Part shown: positions 1-8,581 of the stretch, in pieces
How the letters are laid out: every line of letters starts with the position of its first letter
Position numbering within the stretch: position 1 is the first letter of the stretch
Assembly (NCBI GenBank): GCA_963835955.1
Contig: CAWIHZ010000004.1
Coordinates: forward strand, 372,001 to 436,000
Length of the DNA stretch: 64,000 bases
Direction of reading: 5' to 3'
From: Roseiarcus sp963835955
Lineage (GTDB): Bacteria > Pseudomonadota > Alphaproteobacteria > Rhizobiales > Beijerinckiaceae
Program-made: the position numbers and the translations under genes
The notes under the pieces: model-generated
Seen by the model: the letters and a program-made list of their open reading frames with translations, nothing else
Told to the model about the DNA's origin: nothing
The model's database searches: none

Positions 1-311
1 ACCTCGAACAGGTTGACGCTGATCATCGGCGGCTGATCGGCCGAGGTCGCGAAATCGCGCATGGTCGCGCAGGCCTCACGGCCGGAGTTGGGCTCCTTGG
101 CGCAGAACTTGGCCCATTGCGGCTCGGGCGACACGAGGTCCACTTTCGAGGGCGGCGCCGGCTTCGCAGGCTGGCCTTGCGCGCCTGGTTTGGCCTGCTC
201 GGTCTGGGGGGCAGGCTTGACCGGCCCCTTCTGCGCGGCGACGGCGATCGACCCCGCCGCCAGGCTCACAGCGAGCGCCGCGGCGCCTAAGCGCGTGACA
301 TGAAAACTCAT
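1..311 (-). CDS. IalB-family (invasion-associated locus B) secreted protein, partial
   Basis: The reading frame opens at an ATG at 311 on the minus strand and runs off the left edge of the window, so only about 103 residues are visible. It starts with a signal peptide (hydrophobic LGAAALAVSLAAGSIAVAAQ), then a Lys/Pro/Gln-rich linker, then WAKFCAKEP...EACATMRDF followed by a predicted beta segment ending ISVNLFE. The paired cysteines around a W-x-K-x-C core and the C-x-T-x-R-D-F pattern are typical of the IalB family of periplasmic proteins. IalB is linked to erythrocyte invasion in Bartonella, but homologues are widespread in free-living Hyphomicrobiales, where the role is unknown. The C-terminal half is not in the window. 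Confidence 0.8.
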   Translation of the reverse strand, partial: MSFHVTRLGAAALAVSLAAGSIAVAAQKGPVKPAPQTEQAKPGAQGQPAKPAPPSKVDLVSPEPQWAKFCAKEPNSGREACATMRDFATSADQPPMISVNLFE

Positions 312-673
312 CAATCGTCCTTTCAAACCGTGGAATATTGACCGCCGCGCTTGGCCGGCCCCTCCGGTCCCGCTTGGCGCTCGGTCCGAGATCGGCGAGC
401 ACTCGGGCAACAAGATGGCGATACGACGCCGCCGGCGCGCCGTTGTGTGGCGCGACCTCTTTCCACATCCGACGCGACAATCCAACAACAATTTCGCCGT
501 CGCGGAGCGCAAATCGAGCCGTTCGGGTCCGGCGACCGCCGGAAGCAAATCCTCGCCCCGGCCGCGGCGCCCTTGATGGGCCGCGGGAGGGCGCATTCCC
601 CAAGGGTCGGGCAAGCGGATATTCGAAAAAACGAGCCGAACCAACGAAAATCGCTAAACGTCGGTGCTAAGCT
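312..673. other. Intergenic region between divergent ialB-like and yejA-like genes
   Basis: This 362-bp stretch separates two divergently transcribed genes and presumably holds both promoters. Reading frames that cross it have no recognisable protein features. I see no clear promoter, operator or RNA. Confidence 0.5.
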
Positions 674-2512
674 ATGGGCATGGCCGCGCTCACGATTCGC
701 TGGACTCTCTGCCTTGCGCTCATCGCGCTCGGCGTCGCGGTCGTGGCCGCTCCAAAGAGCGCGATTGCGCGGCCCGGCGACCTCGGCCCGCCAGTCGGCG
801 CGATCGCGATGCATGGCGAGCCGGCGCTGCCCCCGAACTTCGACCACCTGCCCTACGCCAACCCCGGCGCCCCCAAAGGCGGTCGGCTCGACCTCGCCTA
901 TCTCGGCGCTTTCGACAGCCTGAACCCCTATAACGTCAAGGCCCTGTCGACCGCACAGGGTCTCATCGGCAATGTGTATCAGTCGCTGATGGTCCGCTCA
1001 AGCGACGAGCCGTTCACGCTCTATGGCTTGATCGCGAAAAGCCTCCAGACCAACGCGGCTCGAGACCGGCTCGTTTTCCATCTCGATCCGGCGGCCCATT
1101 TCTCGGACGGCGCGCCGATCACGTCCGCGGACGTCCTCTTCACCTTCAATTTGCTCAAGGCGAAAGGCCGTCCCCAACAGCGCGCGGCCTACAGCCTCGT
1201 CAAAAGCGTCGATGCGCCCGACGATCTGACCGTGCGATTCGATCTTTCCGGCGCCAACGATCGCGAGCTGCCGCTGACGCTGGCGATAATGCCGGTGCTG
1301 TCGCGCGCGCACACCGACCCGGCGCATTTCGAGGATCAGACGTTGCAGATTCCTGTCGGCTCCGGTCCCTATCGCGTCGCGGAGGTCACGCCCGGCGAAC
1401 GGCTCGTCCTGCAGCGCGACGCCGATTACTGGGGCCGCGATCTGCCGGTCTCCCGGGGACTCTACAATTTCGATACCATCCGCATCGACTATTATCGCGA
1501 CGCGACTGCGATGTTCGAAGCGTTCAAGGCGGGGCTCATCGATTATCGGGTCGAGGACGACGTCGCCCGCTGGCGCTCGGAATATGATTTTCCGGCAGTG
1601 AAAGACGGGCGCATTCTCAAGGCGGTGATCCCCAATGACTTGCCGAAGGGCGTGTCCGGCTTCGCCTTCAACACCCGTCGGCCGCTGTTCGCGGATCCAG
1701 GCGTTCGCGAAGCGCTGGCTTCTATGTTCGATTTTGAATGGATCAACGCCAACCTCTTCGCCGGCGCCTACAAGCGCTCGGAAGGGTTCTTCGACGACAG
1801 CGAATTATCCTCGATCGGCCGCCCCGCCAGCGACCGCGAGCGCGCGCTCCTGGCGCCGTTTCCGGGCGCCGTGCGCAATGACGTGATGGAGGGCCGCTGG
1901 CGAGCCCCGGTCTCCGACGGCACTGGCCGCGACCGGGCGATCGCCCGCCGCGCCATCGATCAATTGGAGAAGGCGGGCTACAACCTGCGCGGCGGCAGTC
2001 TGGTGGACGGGCGCGGAGCGCCGCTCGCCTTCGAGATCACGGTCAAAAATCGCGAGGAGGAGCGTCTCGCCCTTGCCTACGCGCGCAACCTCGCGCGCGT
2101 CGGCGTCACGGCGAACGTGCGGCTCGTCGACGAGGTTCAGTTCGAGCGGCGGCGCACCCGCTTCGATTTCGACATGATGATCGGCACATGGACCGCCTCG
2201 CCCTCGCCGGGCAACGAGGAGCGCGGGCGCTGGAGTTCGGCGTCGGCGAACGCCGAAGGCGCCTACAATATCTGCGGCGTCGCATCGCCGGCCGTCGATG
2301 CGATGATCGCAGCGATTCTGGCGGCCAAGAGCAGAGAGGATTTCGTCGCCGCGGTTCGCGCCCTCGACCGCGTGCTGATCTCAGGCTTCTACATCGTCCC
2401 GCTCTATTACGCGCCCGACCAATGGATCGCCTATTCGGCCAAGCTCGGCCGCCCGAAAATGACGCCGCTCTTTGGCGTCGATCTTGCCGCGTGGTGGAGG
2501 CGCAAGCCATGA
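674..2512 (+). CDS. YejA-like extracellular solute-binding protein family 5 (peptide ABC transporter)
   Basis: A 612-residue periplasmic binding protein of the SBP_bac_5 family, which captures peptides and delivers them to an ABC permease. A signal peptide covers about residues 1-33. The stretch AIAMHGEPALPPNFDHLPYA, with the following NPGAPKGG, is the N-terminal signature of the YejA branch (oligopeptide/microcin C type). The FSDGAPITSADVLFTFNLLK segment is the conserved family-5 motif, and the length is usual for YejA. No yejB/E/F genes follow, so its permease partner lies elsewhere or is shared. A start six bases downstream at the second Met is equally possible. Confidence 0.88.
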   Translation: MGMAALTIRWTLCLALIALGVAVVAAPKSAIARPGDLGPPVGAIAMHGEPALPPNFDHLPYANPGAPKGGRLDLAYLGAFDSLNPYNVKALSTAQGLIGNVYQSLMVRSSDEPFTLYGLIAKSLQTNAARDRLVFHLDPAAHFSDGAPITSADVLFTFNLLKAKGRPQQRAAYSLVKSVDAPDDLTVRFDLSGANDRELPLTLAIMPVLSRAHTDPAHFEDQTLQIPVGSGPYRVAEVTPGERLVLQRDADYWGRDLPVSRGLYNFDTIRIDYYRDATAMFEAFKAGLIDYRVEDDVARWRSEYDFPAVKDGRILKAVIPNDLPKGVSGFAFNTRRPLFADPGVREALASMFDFEWINANLFAGAYKRSEGFFDDSELSSIGRPASDRERALLAPFPGAVRNDVMEGRWRAPVSDGTGRDRAIARRAIDQLEKAGYNLRGGSLVDGRGAPLAFEITVKNREEERLALAYARNLARVGVTANVRLVDEVQFERRRTRFDFDMMIGTWTASPSPGNEERGRWSSASANAEGAYNICGVASPAVDAMIAAILAAKSREDFVAAVRALDRVLISGFYIVPLYYAPDQWIAYSAKLGRPKMTPLFGVDLAAWWRRKP

Positions 2513-2743
2513 CCTGTCGCCTTCTCCCCGACGCTCGAACGGCGGGGGCGACGTGCCGCCGCGCAAGGCCGGATGGGTAGAGCCGGACGCTTGGACGCCT
2601 CGCCGGCCCTCCCTTGCGGCGGCGCGGCGGCGGCGCCAGGTATGACGAGCATCCTCCCCGGCCGAGCCGGCGCCCCGGCGGCGCCGGGGGTTGCTGGAAT
2701 AGGCGGAGACGGGCGGCGCCTGATGACGGGGCGGGAGAGCGGC

Positions 2744-3415
2744 ATGAGCGTGAGCGAAACGGATGAGACCCTGGCCATCGACGTCGTGAGCGACGTCGTG
2801 TGTCCCTGGTGCTATCTCGGCGAGAAGCGGCTCGAGGCCGCGGTGGCTGAAGAATCGCTGCCGGTCGCGGTGCGCTGGCGCCCCTACCAGCTCGATCCGA
2901 CAATCCCTGAAGGCGGGCTCGACCGCGGCGAATATATGGCCAGGAAGTTCGGCCGGGACGGACGGCTCGAGACGATCCACGACAATCTTGTGCGCCTCGG
3001 CGCCGAAGTCGGCCTTCCCTTCGCCTTTGACAGGATCAGGCGTGCGCCCAACACGCTCGACGCCCACCGTCTCGTACGCTGGAGCGTTTCGACAGGCGCA
3101 CAGGCGAAGGTCGTCGACCGCCTGTTTCGCGCTTATTTCGTCGAAGGCCGGGATGTCGGCGACCGCGCCGAGCTTCTCGCCGTCGCCGCGGACTGCGGCC
3201 TCGACGCCGGCATTGTCGAAAGACTGTTCGCCGAGGGGGCTGACATCGACTCCGTGCGTAAGGAGATCGCAGAGGCGCAGGCGATCGGCATCAGCGGCGT
3301 GCCGTTCTTCATCTTCGCGGGTCGCCTCGCCGTGCCAGGCGCGCAGGATGTTGCGCTCCTGCGGCGCGCGATGACGCAGGCGCGGCAGGCGATGAAGGAA
3401 GCGCGCGCAGCGTGA
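2744..3415 (+). CDS. DsbA-family oxidoreductase (FrnE-like)
   Basis: A 223-residue thioredoxin-fold protein of the FrnE/DsbA group. The active site CPWC lies about 20 residues from the chosen start in the motif SDVVCPWCYLGEKRLE, and the helical insertion plus the C-terminal GISGVPFFIFAGRLAVPGAQ (cis-Pro loop) complete the fold. It has no signal peptide, so it should act in the cytoplasm, as FrnE proteins do, probably as a disulfide isomerase or reductase. An open frame extends upstream to 2573, but ATG 2744 is preceded by GGGAG six bases away, and the upstream residues are low-complexity Gly/Ala/Pro with no homology to the family. Confidence 0.88.
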   Translation: MSVSETDETLAIDVVSDVVCPWCYLGEKRLEAAVAEESLPVAVRWRPYQLDPTIPEGGLDRGEYMARKFGRDGRLETIHDNLVRLGAEVGLPFAFDRIRRAPNTLDAHRLVRWSVSTGAQAKVVDRLFRAYFVEGRDVGDRAELLAVAADCGLDAGIVERLFAEGADIDSVRKEIAEAQAIGISGVPFFIFAGRLAVPGAQDVALLRRAMTQARQAMKEARAA

Positions 3416-3435
3416 GCGCGCCTTTCAGCCGCATC

Positions 3436-4992
3436 TCACGCCGCTTTTTCGAGTCCAGTGACGGCGCCGGCCGCTGGTTCACTGGGCGGCGCCTCGTTGT
3501 CGCCGCGGTCGTCGGGGGGCGCGCAAAGGCGCAGCTTTTCCGCGATCATGGCCTGCAGCTCAAGTTCGGCAAACACTCTCGGCGCCGCCCCGCTCCCGCC
3601 GCAGGCCGCCGGCTGGGAGAGAGGGAGCAGGTCGATTGGCAACTCGACGCGGGGCGCCGCAACGCCAAGCGGCTTGGCGAGCGCAGCGTCCAGATCCGGC
3701 GCGTCCTCGCCCGCGCCCGTCGCCTCGAGAGCGGCCGCCAGCGCCAGCGGCGCGCCGTGTTCGTCGTTGGCGGCGGGTGAAAAGTCCAGGCTCATTGGCA
3801 GGCGCGGGGCGCGGGCGTCGGCAGTCGCATGCTGTGCGAAGCTGTGCGCTTCGGCTCTCCCGGCCTCGGCGGCGAAGCGCCAGAGCAGCGAGAGGATTTT
3901 GGCCAGCGCCGGATTTCGGCGCGCCTCGCAGGCGGCGATGACCGCGCCGATGAGCGGCGCCTTGAGACCTTCGCCGCGCGCGCCGCGATAGGAGTCGAGC
4001 GCGCTCAGCGCGGCGCGGAACACGGTCAATGTGTGGCTGGGCAGGCCCGCCTTGCGCGAGAGCGCGGCGAAACCCTCCCCACGAGGATTGCGCATGAAGG
4101 CGATGACCTGGGGAAGGGGCACGCGCGCGAGTTCGACCAAGGCGGCAGCGAACAATCCGCTATCGCCGCCGAGCAGCGAGCGCATAAGCAGCGCCACCGT
4201 CAGCGCGCCATGCTCGCGTAGGGACCGCGCGAGTTCCGCGCGGTCCTCGCTTCCGCAAGCGGCGGCGATCGACGCGATTGTCCGTTCACGCGTCTCGCGG
4301 GCAATGCGCTGCGCTCGGCCGCGGCCGAGCCATCGGGCCGCAGACTCGCCCGAGGCCTTCGCCGTCGCTATCGCAATTTCGGCTTTCAGTCGCACGGGCA
4401 GGGATGGACGTTGGAGCAAAGCCTCGCGCGCTTCTTCGTCGTCGCCGAAGCGTTCGAGCAGACGGCGCAGGACGCCCGCCGGCAGATCCGCCTTGAGATT
4501 GCCGATGAGCGCGATCGCCGCGTCGCGCTGGGCGATCTCCGCCAAAGCCGCAGAGGGGCCGGCGCCCAAATTCGGACGGCGCGCGATCGCGCACTGGGAG
4601 ACAGCGTCGCCGATCGCGACGCAATCCACGAGTTCGGCGTCGGTGAGAACGGGCGAACGCGCTAGCAGCGCCGCCGCGACCTCCGACCGGTCGTTCGCCA
4701 GCGCCAGCGCCAAATGGCGGGGCGCCTCGCCGGAGCTCGCCATAGCCTCCGCCAGCGCACGGCGCACAATGACGGAAGGATCGTCCAGCAGCGCCGTCAT
4801 CGCGACCACGGCTTCGCTGCGCACGGGTGGGGCGAGACGGGAATGGAGATACGCGCGCGCCAATGCGCTCGCTGCTTCGGCTCGGTCCAGGGCGCCCGCG
4901 CGTTGCGCCCAGGCAAGAAATCGGCGCACTATGTCCGGCGTGGCGGACGGGGGCTTCGGTAAGCTGAAGGTCGCTGGCGCGTTCACTTTCAA
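3436..4992 (-). CDS. DUF2336 domain-containing protein
   Basis: An alanine-rich, all-helical protein of 518 residues. The repeated helical pairs (for example SVIVRRALAEAMASSGEAPR and APVRSEAVVAMTALLDDP) look like HEAT-type repeats and match the DUF2336 family, which is common in Alphaproteobacteria and has no established function. The frame starts at TTG 4992, with GGGAG six bases upstream; an in-frame GTG at 4986 is the alternative. No signal peptide or membrane segment is visible. The neighbouring genes face it or diverge, so it is probably monocistronic. Confidence 0.75.
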   Translation of the reverse strand: MKVNAPATFSLPKPPSATPDIVRRFLAWAQRAGALDRAEAASALARAYLHSRLAPPVRSEAVVAMTALLDDPSVIVRRALAEAMASSGEAPRHLALALANDRSEVAAALLARSPVLTDAELVDCVAIGDAVSQCAIARRPNLGAGPSAALAEIAQRDAAIALIGNLKADLPAGVLRRLLERFGDDEEAREALLQRPSLPVRLKAEIAIATAKASGESAARWLGRGRAQRIARETRERTIASIAAACGSEDRAELARSLREHGALTVALLMRSLLGGDSGLFAAALVELARVPLPQVIAFMRNPRGEGFAALSRKAGLPSHTLTVFRAALSALDSYRGARGEGLKAPLIGAVIAACEARRNPALAKILSLLWRFAAEAGRAEAHSFAQHATADARAPRLPMSLDFSPAANDEHGAPLALAAALEATGAGEDAPDLDAALAKPLGVAAPRVELPIDLLPLSQPAACGGSGAAPRVFAELELQAMIAEKLRLCAPPDDRGDNEAPPSEPAAGAVTGLEKAA

Positions 4993-5091
4993 GTCGCACT
5001 CCCTCGCGGTTGATGGCCGCGGACGTTACTCGCCAAAATTGCATCGTTAGGGTAAACAACAACTTAATGTTGCCAGAAAAGGTGAGGAAGC

Positions 5092-5589
5092 ATGGAGAAA
5101 GCGGCCGTTCCCCATCCGCGCGGTGGTCTTTACTTCGAGGATTTCTCTGTCGGTCAGGTCTTCCGCCACCGCCTGACCCGCACCGTCACGCAGGCGGACA
5201 ACATGCTGTTCTCCAACATGACGCTCAATCCGCAGCCGCTTCATATCGACGCGCATTTCTGCGCGACCGAGACCGAATGGGGGCGACCGCTCATGAACTC
5301 CCTGTTTACCCTCGGCCTGATGATAGGCATATCGGTCAACGACACCACGGTCGGCACGACCATCGCCAATCTCGGCATGAGCGAGGTCGTCTTTCCGGCC
5401 CCGCTGTTCGAGAGTGACACGGTCCGCGCGGAAACCGAAGTGATCGGCGTGCGCGGCTCTCGGTCGCGGCCCGACGCAGGTCTGGTCGAGTTCCGACACC
5501 GGGCGTTCAAACAGGACGGAACGCTGGTCGCCGAATGTCGCCGCACCGCCTTCATGCGCCGGCGCGGGCCCGAGATCGTCTCCGCCTGA
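5092..5589 (+). CDS. MaoC-family (hotdog-fold) acyl-CoA dehydratase
   Basis: A 165-residue single hotdog domain. The segment LYFEDFSVGQVFRHRLTRTV followed by TQADNMLFSNMTLNPQPLHID contains the MaoC hydratase motif with the catalytic Asp/Asn-His region (N-P-Q-P-L-H-I-D). It probably hydrates an enoyl-CoA or mesaconyl-type CoA ester. An AGGTGAGGAAG ribosome-binding region precedes the ATG. It is followed five bases later by a CitE-like CoA lyase gene, so the two form an operon. MaoC/CitE pairs act in C4/C5 CoA-ester metabolism; the exact substrate cannot be read from sequence. Confidence 0.85.
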   Translation: MEKAAVPHPRGGLYFEDFSVGQVFRHRLTRTVTQADNMLFSNMTLNPQPLHIDAHFCATETEWGRPLMNSLFTLGLMIGISVNDTTVGTTIANLGMSEVVFPAPLFESDTVRAETEVIGVRGSRSRPDAGLVEFRHRAFKQDGTLVAECRRTAFMRRRGPEIVSA

Positions 5590-5594
5590 CCGTC

Positions 5595-6365
5595 GTGCGC
5601 TCGTTTCTGATTGCGCCTGGCGGAGACGAGCAAAAGCTCGCCGCGGCGGCGTCAAGCGGCGCCGACGCGCTAGTGCTTGATCTCGAGAGCGAGCGCGGGG
5701 CCGGCGCAAGAGCGGCGGCGCGGGCGATTTCGGCGCGTTTCCTGAGGGAAGCGCGAGCCCGCGCCGGCGCGCCGGCGCTAATCGTCAGGGTCGGCGCGCT
5801 CCGCGGGGGCGAGACCGATCTCGATCTCGATGCGGTCATGCCGGGCGCGCCCGATGCGATCATGTTGCCTGAGAGCCTGGGCGGAGCAAGCGTTCAGCAC
5901 CTTTCCGCCAAGCTCGCGGTGCGGGAGGCGATATGCGGCCTTGCCGACGGCTCGACGCGTATCCTCGCGCTAGCGACCGAGAGGGCTGAAGCCCTGTTCG
6001 GCATGGCGAGCTATCGCGGCGCCAGCGCGAGACTGATGGGCCTTGCCTGGGGCGTCGAGAGCTTGAGCGCCGACCTCCGGGCCGAGACTCGACGCGAGGC
6101 CTCCGGCGAATTCGCCGGCCCCTATTGTCTCGCGCGCGATTTGACGCTTCTCGCCGCGGCCGCCGCCGGCGTGGCGGCGATCGACGCAATCTTTGCCGAC
6201 GTCCGCGACACCGAAGGCCTGAGCGGCGAGGCGGCAGAAGCGCGGAGCCGAGGCTTTTCAGGCAAAATGGCGATCGACCCGGTCCAGGCGCGGATCATTA
6301 ATGAAGTCTTCGTCTCGCCGCCTGCTACGATTACAAGATGGAAGCCCTCCGGCGCCGGCCCATAA
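5595..6365 (+). CDS. CoA ester lyase, HpcH/HpaI aldolase / CitE-like, short C terminus
   Basis: TIM-barrel lyase of the CitE/MclA group, which cleaves or forms beta-hydroxyacyl-CoA esters. Visible family motifs are VRSFLIAPGGDEQKL at the N terminus, GADALVLDLESE (metal/substrate loop), and GFSGKMAIDPVQARIINEVF near the end. GTG 5595 is chosen as start because it aligns with the usual family N terminus (RSFLFVPGD type) and follows the MaoC stop by five bases; an ATG at 5535 in the same frame overlaps maoC. The protein ends about 13 residues after the I-D-P-x-Q motif, roughly 30 residues short of typical members, so the C-terminal lid region is missing. Confidence 0.8.
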   Translation: MRSFLIAPGGDEQKLAAAASSGADALVLDLESERGAGARAAARAISARFLREARARAGAPALIVRVGALRGGETDLDLDAVMPGAPDAIMLPESLGGASVQHLSAKLAVREAICGLADGSTRILALATERAEALFGMASYRGASARLMGLAWGVESLSADLRAETRREASGEFAGPYCLARDLTLLAAAAAGVAAIDAIFADVRDTEGLSGEAAEARSRGFSGKMAIDPVQARIINEVFVSPPATITRWKPSGAGP

Positions 6366-6790
6366 TGTTTGCGTTCGGCCGGCTGGCCCGTGGTCCGAGC
6401 TCGCCTCAGGGTCTGACCGCGAACATTACAATTCAATGCTTAACTACGCAGCAGGGGACGGCTTTCGGATCCGCCGCTCCTGCGTCATGAGAGGTCGCAG
6501 GAACGCGCCCTCAGATGGCAGGAGCGCCGGGAAGCTCGCAGCGTCGCTCCGCGCTCACTCTCATCTGACAGCCGAGCCCGGGCATTGAGCCAAATCAATT
6601 GCGATTTTCGGCAAGAAGCGCAAACACTGCAGGGGAGCGGGCAGGCTGTCGAGTCGAAGAACCCGCGGCCGAACTCAAATGTCCTCGCTGGGTAATTGAG
6701 AAATCTCAACGGATGGCTCGAAGGCCCGCTCAAAGCCGGTTCCGATTGACACGCTGAGACCGCAAGGTCGGCGACCATGAATGAGGGACG
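6366..6790. other. Intergenic region upstream of rquA
   Basis: This 425-bp stretch has no convincing coding frame. It contains a perfect 14-bp palindrome at 6696-6709, annotated separately, about 80 bp before the rquA start. Confidence 0.5.
6696..6709. promoter_or_regulatory. FNR/CRP-type palindrome upstream of rquA
   Basis: TTGAG-AAAT-CTCAA is a perfect inverted repeat with 5-bp arms and a 4-bp spacer, the geometry of FNR/FixK boxes (TTGAT-N4-ATCAA) with one symmetrical change per arm. Its position 82 bp before rquA fits an activator site. Assignment to an FNR-family regulator is inference. Confidence 0.4.
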
Positions 6791-7589
6791 ATGCGGAAGT
6801 CGTTTTATCGATTGTTCGAAGGGGTCGCGGAAGCCGAGTTTCCCGAGCCTGCGGTTCCATTCTCCCTGGCGTCGCCCAGGATCGAGGCCTCGGTGAAACG
6901 GGGGGCGTCGGAATCGGTCGAGATACCTGGCTACCTCGAGGAATATTATTGGTGGGCCTATGTTCATCCCAACGCCGTGCGGGTCTTTGAACGGCAGTGG
7001 CTCGTCAACGCGCTTCTTTGGGGCAAGTATCCGTCCTTGCGCGATGCGGCGCTCGGCGCGCTCGGCGACCGCTTGCCCGGCCGCACGCTTCAGATCGGCT
7101 GCGCCTATGGCGACATTAGCAATCGGCTGTGCGATGGGGTTTCCGCGGGTTCCGGCGATCTGGACGTTGTCGACGCGTTGCCGGTCCAACTGGAGAACCT
7201 GCGCAACAAACTGCCGATGCAGGCGCCGGTCCGTCGACTGCTGATGGACTCAGCGGCGCTCGACATTCCCGACGCAAGCTACGATCGCGCGATCTTGTTT
7301 TTCCTGTTGCACGAGCAGCCGGAGGCGTGGCGGCGCAACACGCTCTCCGAAGCGCTACGCGTCGTCAAACGCGGAGGCAGGATCGTCATTGTCGACTATG
7401 CGCGCCCGCGCTGGTGGAACCCGATTCGGTATCTGTTCGGGCCGCTTCTCGACCGAACTCGAGCCGTTCGCGCTCGATCTCTGGCAGAGCGAGATCGCCG
7501 CCTGGCTGCCGGAGCCCTGGGCGAGCGGCGAGTTGAAGCGGCGCTCGTTTTTCGGCGGGCTTTATCAGCAAATCACTCTGGAGCGCTGA
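6791..7589 (+). pseudogene. rquA: rquA, rhodoquinone biosynthesis protein, disrupted by a single-base frameshift
   Basis: RquA converts ubiquinone to rhodoquinone, the low-potential quinone used for fumarate reduction. The first frame encodes VEIPGYLEEYYWWAYVHPNA, a methyltransferase-like core with the atypical LQIGCAYGDIS in place of the usual G-x-G-x-G loop, FFLLHEQPEAWRRN and IVIVDYARPRWWNPIRYLF, all diagnostic of RquA. After codon 219 the frame is lost; the family C terminus (ELEPFALDLWQSEIAAWLPE, then FFGGLYQQITLER) continues in the +1 frame to the stop at 7589. Removing one base in 7451-7457 restores an uninterrupted 265-residue protein. It is either a sequencing error or a recent inactivation. 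The uncorrected frame would end at 7633. Confidence 0.88.
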
Positions 7590-7599
7590 CGCGAGCGGG

Positions 7600-8073
7600 C
7601 TACGGAGCGTTTCCGCGCGGAGCGTGTCGATAAATCGCATCCGCGCGCGCCTCGAACGCCGCGGAAATCCGGCCAAACGCGATCTCGAAGATCGACCCCA
7701 TCACGACACCGAGGGTCCGGCTTCGAAATTCATATTCGGCCTTGAACTCGACCCGGCAGGCGCCCGTGGCCTCTTCATGAAAGACCCATACATTTTCGAA
7801 CTCGCGAAAAGGGCCCTCGACATAGTCGATGTGGATCTTCATTTGCGTTCGGTCGAGCACGTCGCGCGTCGTGAACCGCTGGCGAATTGCGAGATGCCCG
7901 ACCTCCATCTCCACGAAAAGGACGTCGGCGCCGGAGGCGTCGGTCCATCGACGGCGTATATGCGCGCCTAAACAGAGCGGCACGAACTCGGGATAGCGCT
8001 CGACGTCGGCCACCAGATCGAACATCTGCTGCGGGCTATGGCGGACTCGACGAGCGGTGTGAAATGAAGGCAT
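7600..8073 (-). CDS. Coq10/RatA-family START-domain (SRPBCC) protein
   Basis: A 157-residue START-like lipid-binding domain. The N-terminal HTARRVRHSPQQMFDLVADV and the ERYPEFVPLCLGAHIRR segment are hallmarks of the Coq10/RatA family; the C-terminal FKAEYEFRSRTLGVVMGSIF also fits. In Alphaproteobacteria these proteins are regarded as ubiquinone chaperones (Coq10), whereas E. coli RatA is described as a ribosome-association toxin. It converges on rquA with only 10 bases between the stop codons, which makes a quinone-related role attractive but not proven. An overlapping upstream partner gene, often lipA or cinA in relatives, is absent here. Confidence 0.85.
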   Translation of the reverse strand: MPSFHTARRVRHSPQQMFDLVADVERYPEFVPLCLGAHIRRRWTDASGADVLFVEMEVGHLAIRQRFTTRDVLDRTQMKIHIDYVEGPFREFENVWVFHEEATGACRVEFKAEYEFRSRTLGVVMGSIFEIAFGRISAAFEARADAIYRHAPRGNAP

Positions 8074-8581
8074 GGCCGTGAGCTAAACCTTGGAGTCGCT
8101 CCGAGACGCCGTTATCGCCCGCGCGGACGCCAAAACATCACGGTTCATTTCTGCGCCCGCCGCGTCCCCAGATATCCGGGTCGCCAACCGCGCGCCATCA
8201 ATTTTGGTCGGGCGCGACCCATGGAGATTTTCGGATGGCGGTCGGGGAGCGCGATGCGGTCAAGCGCGGGATGGCGGCGCCGAAGCTGTGAGGGAAACTT
8301 AAGGGCGCGGCTTAAACGGCCCCTCAGCGCGCATGGCTTTGACGATCGATCCGGTGATTTTCGTGGCGGCGCGGTCCAGCGCCAGCGCGTCGTTGCGCAA
8401 GACGAGTTCCTCAGTCGCGGCCTGATCGTGAATGTCCGGCGCTCGGCGCCCGCGCAACAGACGACCGGAGTCGACGTTGAGCGGCCACTCAGATCGCGAC
8501 GGCGGATGTTGCAGTTGGGGGGATTCCGGACATATCCAATACTGGACAAGTGAACCGGCGTCATGCGGGCCGGCGGCGCGC
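8074..8581. other. Intergenic region containing a degraded coding remnant
   Basis: No intact gene is visible in these 508 bp. The middle (8324 to about 8478) holds a minus-strand stretch resembling the 3' end of pntB, annotated separately. Confidence 0.4.
8324..8478 (-). pseudogene. Putative remnant of a pntB 3' end
   Basis: On the minus strand, codons ending near 8324 read EELVLRNDALALDRAATKIT then GSIVKAM. The end of the intact PntB in this window reads NELFFRDNTLMLFGDAKKMT then DAIVKAL. Hand alignment without gaps over 26 codons gives 56 identical bases of 78. A weaker match extends upstream (WP-LNVDSGR against MPILEVEKAK). The fragment has no start codon and its stop is out of frame. It could be chance in GC-rich DNA. 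Confidence 0.35.

Noticed and set aside
7600..8073. Type II toxin (RatA) with missing antitoxin
   Set aside because: The family name is inherited from E. coli RatA; alphaproteobacterial members look like Coq10 quinone chaperones and no antitoxin gene is needed.
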